A stretch of 23,256 bases of DNA. Origin: Chitinophagaceae bacterium UBA2467. Lineage in GTDB: Bacteria; Bacteroidota; Bacteroidia; Chitinophagales; Chitinophagaceae. The position numbers and the translations under genes are program-made. Positions 1-7,468 of this stretch are shown here, in pieces; the stretch's first letter is position 1; every line of letters begins with the position of its first letter. The notes under the pieces were generated by a model, which worked only from the letters and a program-made list of their open reading frames with translations, was not told the DNA's origin and did not search any database. The DNA is taken from assembly GCA_002342205.1 (NCBI GenBank), contig DDPN01000065.1:1-23256 (forward strand). Reading direction: 5' to 3'.

Positions 1-609
1 ATTGCAGTAGCAGGTAATATCGGAGCGGGTAAAACCACGTTGACCGAGCTACTTAGTAAACATTATAAATGGATTCCGCATTTTGAAGATGTGGACCATA
101 ATCCATATCTCATGGACTTTTATGAGGATATGCCCCGGTGGAGTTTCAATTTGCAAGTGTACTTTTTAAATAGTCGCCTACGTCAGTTGGTGGAAATTCA
201 GCAGGGTACAGAAACCGTAATCCAGGATCGTACCATTTATGAAGATGCAAACATCTTTGCGCCCAACCTTCATGAAATGGGGTTGATGAGCAAACGCGAT
301 TTTGATAATTACTACAATTTTTTCCAGACGCTTAAATCATTGGTGCAACCGCCAGACCTTTTAATCTACTTACAAGCCTCTGTTCCTACATTAGTAGGTC
401 AGATCCAAAAAAGAGGACGTGATTACGAGGAAAATATTCGTCTTGATTATCTTAAAAAACTCAATGAATATTATAACAAGTGGATCGGCGGGTATAAGGA
501 AGGGAAGTTGTTAATAATCGATGTAGACAAGAACAAGTTTGCAGAGCGAGAAGAAGATTTTGGAGATATCATCAGTAAAGTAGACGGAGCCTTGTACGGT
601 CTCTTCTAA
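1..609 (+). CDS. Deoxynucleoside kinase, 5' end cut by window
   Basis: Phosphorylates deoxynucleosides to deoxynucleoside monophosphates in the cytoplasmic salvage pathway (dCK/dGK/TK2-like family). The first base of the window is already in frame, and 202 codons precede the TAA. The P-loop GNIGAGKTT lies at visible residues 5-13, so probably only a few codons are missing upstream. The DRT motif, as in QDRTIYEDAN, matches the DRS/ERS substrate-site motif of the family. The LID-like stretch LIYLQAS...QKRGRDYE carries the expected arginines. Which nucleoside is preferred cannot be read from the sequence. The next gene starts 51 bp downstream on the same strand. Confidence 0.9.
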   Translation: MAVAGNIGAGKTTLTELLSKHYKWIPHFEDVDHNPYLMDFYEDMPRWSFNLQVYFLNSRLRQLVEIQQGTETVIQDRTIYEDANIFAPNLHEMGLMSKRDFDNYYNFFQTLKSLVQPPDLLIYLQASVPTLVGQIQKRGRDYEENIRLDYLKKLNEYYNKWIGGYKEGKLLIIDVDKNKFAEREEDFGDIISKVDGALYGLF

Positions 610-660
610 TAATAATTATTGCTCATCGGGCGCTTCAAAGGCCTCTCAATCCATTGTTGC

Positions 661-1956
661 ATGAAATACCATCCGCTGAATCCCGAATTATTCAAGCAGA
701 ACAGAGAACGTTTTGTAAAAGAATTACCCGCTCAAACCATTGCCATTTTTGGAAGTAATGACGCTTTTCCGTCCAATGGAGATGCCTTGCATGCCTTTAA
801 ACAAAACAGTGATTTGTTTTGGCTCTGCGGTATTGAGCAGGAAGACACGATGCTGGTATTATTCCCAGACAATCCGGATCCCAAATACAGAGAGGTGTTG
901 GTGTTGGTACGACCCAATGAATTAAAAGAGAAATGGGATGGTCGCCAGTTGCGAGTGAAAGAAGCACAGGCAATAAGTGGTATTTCGACGATTGTGTGGT
1001 TGGATAGCATCGATGCGCTTTTACAAACTTGGATTCATTTAGCTGATACGATTTGTTTGGATAGTAATGAAAATGATCGCAAGGCTAGTTTGATTCGAAG
1101 CCGTGAGTATCGTTTTATTGATGAAATCCAACAACGCTATCCGTTGCATCAGTACTGCCGCGCAGCAAAAATTATGCGCGAAGTGAGGGCTATCAAAACT
1201 TCCTACGAAGTAGAAGTGCTTGAAAAAGCAATTCATATCACTGAGCAAACTTTTCGAAGACTGTTAGGATTTATCCGTCCAGGTGTAATGGAGTATGAAA
1301 TTGAAGCGGAGATATATCACTCTTTTTTAAATCAACGCGCAACTGGACCTGCATATCATAGCATCATTGCCAGTGGAGATCGTGCACGCACACTACATTA
1401 TATTGCCAACAATCAAGTTTGCAAGGATGGCGAATTGTTATTGATGGATTTTGGTGCAGAGTATGGAGGCTACTGCGCGGATTTGACCAGAACGGTTCCT
1501 GTAAATGGCAAATTCACACGTCGACAAAAGAATATTTATAATGCATGTCTTCACTTGCATAATTATGCAAAGAGTATTTTAAAGCCAGGAATTACAATTT
1601 TGAAGTATACAGATAAAGTGGGTGAGGAAGCTACACAGCAGTTTTTGAAATTAGGTTTGTTGCGTAAGTCCGATGTAAAAAATGAGGATCCCGAAAACAG
1701 AGCTTATCGCAAATATCTTTATCACGGCATTTCGCATCATTTAGGAATTGATGTGCATGATCTGGGTACCCGAGCGGCTCCAATAAAACCAGGCATGGTC
1801 TTTACTATTGAGCCAGGTATATATGTTGAAGAAGAGCAGTTAGGTGTGCGTATTGAAAATAATGTATGGATTACCCGTACTGGCAATAAGGATTTGATGA
1901 AAAATATTCCTATTGAAGCCGATGAGATCGAGTCACTAATGAAACGATCTGTATGA
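661..1956 (+). CDS. pepP: Aminopeptidase P family (M24 metallopeptidase)
   Basis: Cleaves the N-terminal residue of peptides with proline in second position, using two metal ions; cytoplasmic, as no signal peptide is seen. 431 residues from the ATG at 661. An in-frame TTG at 619 is possible, but the conserved N-terminal AMP_N domain fits the ATG (MKYHPLNPELF). The five M24 metal ligands are present: D263 (LLLMDFG), D274 (CADLTRT), H359 (HGISHHLG), E384 (TIEPGIYV) and E399 (VRIENN). The D263-D274 spacing of 11 equals that of E. coli PepP. The last codon overlaps the pssA start in an ATGA junction, suggesting translational coupling. Family assignment is firm; the exact substrate is inferred. 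Confidence 0.93.
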   Translation: MKYHPLNPELFKQNRERFVKELPAQTIAIFGSNDAFPSNGDALHAFKQNSDLFWLCGIEQEDTMLVLFPDNPDPKYREVLVLVRPNELKEKWDGRQLRVKEAQAISGISTIVWLDSIDALLQTWIHLADTICLDSNENDRKASLIRSREYRFIDEIQQRYPLHQYCRAAKIMREVRAIKTSYEVEVLEKAIHITEQTFRRLLGFIRPGVMEYEIEAEIYHSFLNQRATGPAYHSIIASGDRARTLHYIANNQVCKDGELLLMDFGAEYGGYCADLTRTVPVNGKFTRRQKNIYNACLHLHNYAKSILKPGITILKYTDKVGEEATQQFLKLGLLRKSDVKNEDPENRAYRKYLYHGISHHLGIDVHDLGTRAAPIKPGMVFTIEPGIYVEEEQLGVRIENNVWITRTGNKDLMKNIPIEADEIESLMKRSV

Positions 1957-2726
1957 TCAAACAACTGCCGAATTTATTTACCCTATTGAATCTTGTTTTT
2001 GGCTGTTTGGCTTGCGTAGCTGTTTTACAGCCCGGGATTATTTTAGTAGCCGATCCACAGGGACAGTATTACTATGATTTACCAGCACAAATTTGGATGG
2101 CATCCTTATTTATTGGAGCAGGAGCAGTAGTGGATTATTTGGATGGTTTTCTAGCACGTTTATTAAAAGCGGGATCTGAAATGGGAAGAGAATTAGATTC
2201 TTTGTCTGACGTGGTAACATTTGGAGTAGCGCCTTCTCTAATACTATATCAATTTCTTCGGCTCTCATTGGCTGCAGACCAAGAAGCACTGGATCAAACC
2301 ACAATTGGGCTTTTACCCGCTTTTTTTATTCCTGTTGCCGCCGCATGGCGATTGGCACGCTTCAATTTGAATGCAGGTGCTGCAGCTCCTTCCTATTTTC
2401 AGGGTTTACCCGTTCCTGCCGCAGGTCTTTTTGTTGCTTCACTTCCTCTTATTTACTGGAATGTAAATGAGACTTGGGTCTCATCTACTCTTTTAAGTCC
2501 TTTATTTTTATATGCTGTGATTGCATTGCTCAGTGGACTTATGATTTCTAAGATTCCCATACTGGCTTTCAAATTCAGTTCCTATACGTGGAAGGAAAAT
2601 AAATTACGCTACAGCATTGTATTGTTTGCCATTGCTCTTTCAGTTTTCCTAAAATGGCTGGCTATTCCACTCACGATTGTGGGGTACGTTCTCTTATCTT
2701 TGTTTTTTAAAAAACAATTTGCATGA
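1953..2726 (+). CDS. pssA: CDP-diacylglycerol-serine O-phosphatidyltransferase
   Basis: Makes phosphatidylserine from CDP-diacylglycerol and serine, the first step to phosphatidylethanolamine, in the inner membrane. 257 residues. The CDP-alcohol phosphotransferase signature is complete: D64-G65-x2-A68-R69-x8-G78-x3-D82-x3-D86. Several hydrophobic membrane segments flank it (about residues 8-32, 47-60, 105-120, 137-153, 168-188, 216-236 and 238-252). The length and the start MIKQLPNLFTLLNLVFG are typical of this family in Bacteroidota. Phosphatidylglycerophosphate synthase shares the motif, but the overall pattern fits PssA better. The start overlaps the preceding stop by 4 bp, and the end overlaps purS in the same way. 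Confidence 0.93.
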   Translation: MIKQLPNLFTLLNLVFGCLACVAVLQPGIILVADPQGQYYYDLPAQIWMASLFIGAGAVVDYLDGFLARLLKAGSEMGRELDSLSDVVTFGVAPSLILYQFLRLSLAADQEALDQTTIGLLPAFFIPVAAAWRLARFNLNAGAAAPSYFQGLPVPAAGLFVASLPLIYWNVNETWVSSTLLSPLFLYAVIALLSGLMISKIPILAFKFSSYTWKENKLRYSIVLFAIALSVFLKWLAIPLTIVGYVLLSLFFKKQFA

Positions 2727-2974
2727 GCTATCGAGTAGAAATAAAAGTAATGCCTCACAAAGAATTGCTAGATCCGCAAGGTAAAGCTGTGTTGGGTGGT
2801 CTCTCTAATCTTGGACTACAGAGTGTTTCAGACGTAAGGGTAGGTAAAAATATCACCTTACTGGTTGAAGCCCCCTCGGTAGACCAGGCAGAGGCAATCG
2901 CACGGGAAGCAGCGGAAAAATTACTCTCTAACCCTGTGATGGAATATTTTGAAGTTCATGCTGAAAAAGCCTGA
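2723..2974 (+). CDS. purS: Phosphoribosylformylglycinamidine synthase subunit PurS
   Basis: A small subunit that bridges PurQ and PurL in the FGAM synthase complex, which converts FGAR to FGAM in purine synthesis. 83 residues, the usual PurS length. The pattern begins YRVEIKVMPHKELLDPQGKA, followed by VSDVRVGKNITL and a C-terminal strand ending EYFEVHAE. The ATG overlaps the pssA stop as ATGA, so expression is probably coupled to phospholipid synthesis genes. No purQ or purL lies within the window, which is unusual for a gene that works only in a complex; they may be elsewhere in the genome. Confidence 0.88.
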   Translation: MSYRVEIKVMPHKELLDPQGKAVLGGLSNLGLQSVSDVRVGKNITLLVEAPSVDQAEAIAREAAEKLLSNPVMEYFEVHAEKA

Positions 2975-2994
2975 GCAGACAAAAAAATTATAAC

Positions 2995-3714
2995 GTGACG
3001 GATTCAATATCTATAGATCAAAATCCGACTGAACAACACGCACTTTCGTCTTTATATCTGGTTCCTACTCCCATTGGAAATTTACAGGACATTACGCTTC
3101 GTTCCCTTGCTGTTTTAAAAGAAGTAGATCTGATTTTAGCAGAAGACACAAGAACGAGTTCTGTTCTTTTACAACACTATCAGATTCAAAAACCGATTAC
3201 TCCTTTTCATCAGCATAATGAGCACAAAGTGGTTGATCACTTAGTTCAACAACTTGCTGCAGGAAAAAAAATGGCTTTGATTACGGATGCGGGAACTCCT
3301 GGTATTTCAGATCCAGCATTTTTATTAGTTCGTGCTTGTGTTAAAGCGGGTGTTCGGGTAGAGTGTTTACCCGGTGCTACTGCATTTGTTCCGGCTTTAG
3401 TCAATAGTGGAATACCTGCTACGCGTTTTTGCTTTGAAGGATTTTTGCCACTCAAAAAAGGACGTCAAACCTTGTTGAAAAAATTAGTAACCGAAGAACG
3501 CACGCTAATTTTTTACGAATCTCCCCAGCGATTGTTGAAAACACTCGAAGAGTTTTGTACCTATTTTGGGGAGGATAGATCTTGTAGCGTAAGTAGAGAG
3601 TTGACAAAACGGTTTGAGGAAAATTTCAGAGGAACCTTACGCGAGTGTGTTAATCATTTTTCGTCTAAAACAATAAAAGGTGAAATCGTTATCGTCCTCG
3701 CTGGATTATCTTAA
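2995..3714 (+). CDS. rsmI: 16S rRNA (cytidine1402-2'-O)-methyltransferase RsmI
   Basis: Uses S-adenosylmethionine to methylate the 2'-O of C1402 in the decoding centre of 16S rRNA. 239 residues. The tetrapyrrole-methylase fold motifs appear in order: LYLVPTPIGNLQDITLR (about 20-36), LAEDTRTS, HQHNEH, ALITDAGTPGISDPA, CLPGATAFVPALV, FEGFLP and LIFYESPQRL. The start is GTG at 2995. There is no ATG in frame before the conserved core, so the GTG start is supported. The gene begins 20 bp after purS in the same direction. It is a standalone RsmI without visible fusion or damage. Confidence 0.93.
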   Translation: MTDSISIDQNPTEQHALSSLYLVPTPIGNLQDITLRSLAVLKEVDLILAEDTRTSSVLLQHYQIQKPITPFHQHNEHKVVDHLVQQLAAGKKMALITDAGTPGISDPAFLLVRACVKAGVRVECLPGATAFVPALVNSGIPATRFCFEGFLPLKKGRQTLLKKLVTEERTLIFYESPQRLLKTLEEFCTYFGEDRSCSVSRELTKRFEENFRGTLRECVNHFSSKTIKGEIVIVLAGLS

Positions 3715-3734
3715 CCTTATTTAATAGCCTACCC

Positions 3735-5636
3735 ATGAATCGTCTATTTTTCTCCCTTCTTTGTTTTGTAATGCTGACTACCGCCTCAGCTCAATCAGAC
3801 TCTTGGCAACAACGTGTGAGTTATGCCATGGAAGTAGATATGAATGTCCAGACTAATCGCTTTGTCGGAAAACAGCGACTGGACTACTGGAATAACTCGC
3901 CGGATACATTACATCGCGTATTTTTTCACTTATACTTCAATGCCTTTCGTCCGGGTAGTATGATGGATGTGCGTAGTCGTAGACAAGGTACTATTCAAGT
4001 TGGACGTGGAGTAGATTGGGATCAGCGTGTGAAAGATCGAATCGTCAATTTGAAGCCAGATGAAGTAGGAGAGCAAACCGTTCATGAATTAAAAATGAAT
4101 GGTCGGGTACAAAAGCTGATCAATCATGAAACTATTTTAGAAGTTGTATTGGATAAACCAATTGCCCCGCGTTCAAAAGTGGTATTTGATTTAAACTTTG
4201 AAGGACAGGTCCCTCTACAAGTGCGTAGAAGTGGTCGAGATAACCCTACCTCAAAAGTTCGTTACTCGATGAGTCAGTGGTATCCAAAAATTTGCGAGTA
4301 TGATGAAGATGGATGGCATCCCACTCCGTATGTAGGTCGTGAATTTTATGGTGTTTGGGGAAATTATGATGTGAAAATTAAAATCGATCGCAATTACATT
4401 TTGGGAGGTACGGGTTACTTGCAAAATCCTGAGCAGATTGGATACGGCTACGAAAAAAAGGGTCAAGTTGTAAACAGACCTACAGGTGAAAAACTGACTT
4501 GGCATTTTTATGCGCCTCAAGTGCACGATTTTATGTGGGCGGCAGATCCTGAGTATATACACCGCTCTCTTCGTGTTCGTGATAGTATTCCCGCAACAAA
4601 AACTTCTCCTGCTGTTCCTGAGCTGACGTTGCATTTATTGTATAAGCCTACCAATGAGAAAGCAGAGAATTGGGAGAAAATATTAACCGATGCTGCTCGT
4701 GCATTACCCTTTATAGAAAAACATTTTGGGGGGTACCCTTACAAACAATACTCTTTCATTCATGGCGGAGACGGAGGTATGGAATATCCAATGTCTACAT
4801 TATTGATTGGCCCAGGAGCGTGGTTACATGAATGGATGCACAGCTGGTATCAGGGCATATTGGCGACCAATGAGTCATTGTATGCCTGGATGGACGAAGG
4901 ATTTACTACGTATGCAGAAGATCGCATCTCTGCCTTTTTGCAATCTGATACGGGATTTGCACATCTTGGCTCCTATCGCGGGTATGTCAATCTTGCAAAA
5001 AGTGGTCGGGAAGAACCTTTGACTACCCATGCGGATCACTTTAATACGAATGCTGCGTACAGTGCGGCTGCCTATTCTAAAGGAGCTGTATTCATGGAAC
5101 AGTTGGGATATGTTACAGGCGCAGCCACTCGCGATCAGATTCTGTTGGACTACTATGATAAATGGAAATTCAAACATCCTACTGTAAATGATCTCATCCG
5201 ATTAGCAGAAAAAAGAAGCGGGTTGAAACTGGATTGGTATAAAGAGTACTGGGTGAATTCTACCAAAACCATTGATTATGCAATAGACAGTTTGTGGGAA
5301 GACGGAAAAGAGACATTAATCAGAATCAAACGCATTGGTTTAATGCCAATGCCTCTTGATGTTCAATTGACCTTTGCGGACGGCTCACGCGAGTTGCATT
5401 ACATACCTCTTGATTTACAATACGGAGAAAAGCCTGTTGAAGATTCATCGCTACCGCGTAAAGTTTATTCTCCTTGGAAATGGACACATGCAACGTACAC
5501 GCTATCTACTACAAAAAAATTAGCCACTGTTACGTTGGTTGATATCGATCCTTCTCAGCGATTAGCGGATATTGATCGAAAAAATAATCAATTGAAGCTG
5601 GACTGGTCCACACCGACTCCCGTTATTGTGCAATAA
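3735..5636 (+). CDS. Secreted M1 family metallopeptidase
   Basis: A zinc aminopeptidase-like protein exported across the inner membrane. 633 residues. An N-terminal signal peptide is seen (hydrophobic residues 4-17, likely cut after ASA at 19). The exopeptidase motif GGMEYP is at 347-352. The zinc motif H365-E366-W-M-H369 is followed after 18 residues by E388 (WMDEGFT), giving HExxH-x18-E exactly. The stretch between GGMEYP and HEWMH is short compared with textbook M1 enzymes such as LTA4 hydrolase. The C-terminal part ends in a beta-rich region (LVDIDPSQRLADID). It is the last gene of the plus-strand run and starts 20 bp after rsmI. Its stop is only 2 bp from the convergent rsmG stop. The natural substrate is unknown. 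Confidence 0.9.
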   Translation: MNRLFFSLLCFVMLTTASAQSDSWQQRVSYAMEVDMNVQTNRFVGKQRLDYWNNSPDTLHRVFFHLYFNAFRPGSMMDVRSRRQGTIQVGRGVDWDQRVKDRIVNLKPDEVGEQTVHELKMNGRVQKLINHETILEVVLDKPIAPRSKVVFDLNFEGQVPLQVRRSGRDNPTSKVRYSMSQWYPKICEYDEDGWHPTPYVGREFYGVWGNYDVKIKIDRNYILGGTGYLQNPEQIGYGYEKKGQVVNRPTGEKLTWHFYAPQVHDFMWAADPEYIHRSLRVRDSIPATKTSPAVPELTLHLLYKPTNEKAENWEKILTDAARALPFIEKHFGGYPYKQYSFIHGGDGGMEYPMSTLLIGPGAWLHEWMHSWYQGILATNESLYAWMDEGFTTYAEDRISAFLQSDTGFAHLGSYRGYVNLAKSGREEPLTTHADHFNTNAAYSAAAYSKGAVFMEQLGYVTGAATRDQILLDYYDKWKFKHPTVNDLIRLAEKRSGLKLDWYKEYWVNSTKTIDYAIDSLWEDGKETLIRIKRIGLMPMPLDVQLTFADGSRELHYIPLDLQYGEKPVEDSSLPRKVYSPWKWTHATYTLSTTKKLATVTLVDIDPSQRLADIDRKNNQLKLDWSTPTPVIVQ

Positions 5637-5638
5637 AA

Positions 5639-6304
5639 TCAGCGAGGGACGTAGAGTAAATATTTTTCCTGAAAAAAGGGAAGTGGAAACAACTGTGTGA
5701 TTTCGATTTGACGAGGTCTGGTTCCACTTTCTTGGATCTCTTGCGTCAGGTCTCCTCCTTTTAAACAGATCAAGCCAGGCACATGCTCATTCCCCTCTAC
5801 AGAAGAATGATTATTTAAGAGAGGCTTGCTCCATTTCCAAAGTTCTTTTAAGGGCGCAACGGCTCTGGATACAGCGTAATCAAATTTTCTGTTTTTGATT
5901 TCTTCTGACCTGGTGTGTTGCGTAGTTAAATTCTTTAGTCCTATTGCTGTTGCTACGGCGTCTACAACTTTTAGTTTTTTAGCGATACTGTCTGTTAAAT
6001 GAAACTGTACATCCGGAAAAAAAATAGCCAATGGTAATCCGGGAAATCCACCTCCTGTTCCAATATCAATAATTTGCGTGCCTGGTGCAAATGAAAACAC
6101 AGCAGCTATACTCAAGGAGTGTAAGATGTGACGTTCGTATAACGCGTCAATATCTTTTCGGGAGATCACATTAATTTTTTCATTCCATTCTCGGTAAAGG
6201 GCGTCTAATTTTTCTAGCTGTGCAAGTTGTGTGGAGTTAAAATCTGCAAAGTACTTTGTAATAAGGTTGACTCCGGTGGGTTCAGAAGAATGCACAACAG
6301 ACAT
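5639..6304 (-). CDS. rsmG: 16S rRNA (guanine527-N7)-methyltransferase RsmG
   Basis: Methylates N7 of G527 in 16S rRNA using S-adenosylmethionine. 221 residues from the ATG at 6304. Longer in-frame starts would run into the glycosyltransferase gene, and the chosen ATG has a GGAG six bases upstream. The family motif DIGTGGGFPGLPLAI is at residues 80-94, with NVISRKD..LYERHILHSL before it and YAVSRAVAPLKEL after it. The gene follows the glycosyltransferase with 2 bp between stop and start, so the two are co-transcribed and probably coupled. Loss of RsmG is known to give low-level streptomycin resistance in other bacteria. Confidence 0.94.
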   Translation of the reverse strand: MSVVHSSEPTGVNLITKYFADFNSTQLAQLEKLDALYREWNEKINVISRKDIDALYERHILHSLSIAAVFSFAPGTQIIDIGTGGGFPGLPLAIFFPDVQFHLTDSIAKKLKVVDAVATAIGLKNLTTQHTRSEEIKNRKFDYAVSRAVAPLKELWKWSKPLLNNHSSVEGNEHVPGLICLKGGDLTQEIQESGTRPRQIEITQLFPLPFFQEKYLLYVPR

Positions 6305-6314
6305 AATTAACTCC
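6305..6314 (-). promoter_or_regulatory. Shine-Dalgarno site of rsmG
   Basis: On the minus strand GGAG (6314-6311) precedes the rsmG ATG with six bases between. It lies within the final codons and stop of the glycosyltransferase gene. Most starts in this window lack such a site, as expected in Bacteroidota, so this one stands out. It helps to fix the rsmG start. Confidence 0.5.
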
Positions 6315-7428
6315 AACTTTTGGCAGGCCTTCTCCACAGCGCTGGGAAGAAGATGAGGTAATAAAAAAACATCCACATGTCTAAAAAGATGAACCAAGGC
6401 CAGAGGTCTTTTTCATCAAGTTTAGCCATGGATTTATATAGAATGACTGCTTGCGGAATCAACTTTATTGCAGCTACTACAGTAACCCATTGCCAATTAC
6501 AAAAAAAGAGAGACACTCCTAGTAGAGGGTAGAATAAAAACTGTGAAATGAAATAGAGACCCAATAAAAATTTATGGAGCGGTTTATAATATTTGGCAGT
6601 CGTGTAGTGTCTTGATTTTTGACGCAACCAGCTTCCCCATGTAGTTTTTGGTATTGATCGTGTGATTGCCTCTGGTTCAATGACCACTGCAGTATTTCTA
6701 CTATTGGCTAGTTTATTGATGAATAAATCGTCGTCGCCACTAGGGATATGATTGATGGAAGAAAATCCTTTGTTTCTTAAAAAAAGATCTTTTCGATAAG
6801 ATAAGTTGCGACCTACACCCATGTAAGGAATGCCAGCCAGCGCATAAGAAAGATACTGAAGTGCCGTATGGAAGGTTTCAAACCGAATTAATTTATTGAG
6901 CAATCCTTTTCTGCGATGATAGCCTCCATATCCCAACACTATTTCTGTTTCTTCTGTGTAAGCATCTTGCATTTTTTCGAGCCAGTGCTCGCTGGATGGA
7001 ACACAGTCTGCATCGGTGAGTAAAAGAATTTCATAATTGGCTTCACGGATGCCAATAGAGAGAGGATATTTTTTACCAGAAATCAACTTGGCTTCCTGCG
7101 TCAATTCAACGATGTGTAAATTTTTAAAGGTTCGTTTCAATTCTTGTAAAATGAATTTGGAGTCATCAACGGAATTGTCATTCACCACTATCACTTCTTT
7201 GCTGCTGGGATATTGTTGTACTAATACGCCTGGAAGGTTGCGCGCTAAATTTTCATCTTCGTCTCGCGCACAAATCACAACCGATACAGGATGCTGACGT
7301 TGTGAAACTTTTTCTTTTTTTCGATAAAAAGCCAGTCGGCTAAAAAACCAGCCGTAATAAAACAATTGAATTAGTGCGGCAGTAGTAAAGAGGTAAAAAA
7401 TGGCGTCTCTCCAGTCTATCATCAACAT
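6307..7428 (-). CDS. Membrane glycosyltransferase, family 2 type
   Basis: Transfers a sugar from a nucleotide sugar to an acceptor at the cytoplasmic face of the inner membrane; the acceptor is unknown. 373 residues from the ATG at 7428; the ATG at 7422 is equally possible. One N-terminal membrane segment (about 10-29) precedes a GT-A domain with VSVVICARDEDENL (about 48-61), NDNSVDD (83-89), the metal site TDAD (138-141), GDDD (231-234) and a QxxRH form of the QxxRW motif (270-274). Several C-terminal membrane segments follow (from about 287). This layout resembles processive family 2 enzymes and hopanoid or polysaccharide glycosyltransferases. It is upstream of and coupled to rsmG, and divergent from tgt. 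Confidence 0.85.
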   Translation of the reverse strand: MLMIDWRDAIFYLFTTAALIQLFYYGWFFSRLAFYRKKEKVSQRQHPVSVVICARDEDENLARNLPGVLVQQYPSSKEVIVVNDNSVDDSKFILQELKRTFKNLHIVELTQEAKLISGKKYPLSIGIREANYEILLLTDADCVPSSEHWLEKMQDAYTEETEIVLGYGGYHRRKGLLNKLIRFETFHTALQYLSYALAGIPYMGVGRNLSYRKDLFLRNKGFSSINHIPSGDDDLFINKLANSRNTAVVIEPEAITRSIPKTTWGSWLRQKSRHYTTAKYYKPLHKFLLGLYFISQFLFYPLLGVSLFFCNWQWVTVVAAIKLIPQAVILYKSMAKLDEKDLWPWFIFLDMWMFFYYLIFFPALWRRPAKSWS

Positions 7429-7468
7429 GGGGGCGAAGATAACAAGAACCTTGTATCTTGCGCAGATA

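Noticed and set aside
4251..4634. 127-codon open frame on the minus strand within the M1 peptidase
   Set aside because: It is a shadow of the peptidase frame, with no recognisable motif and no promoter.
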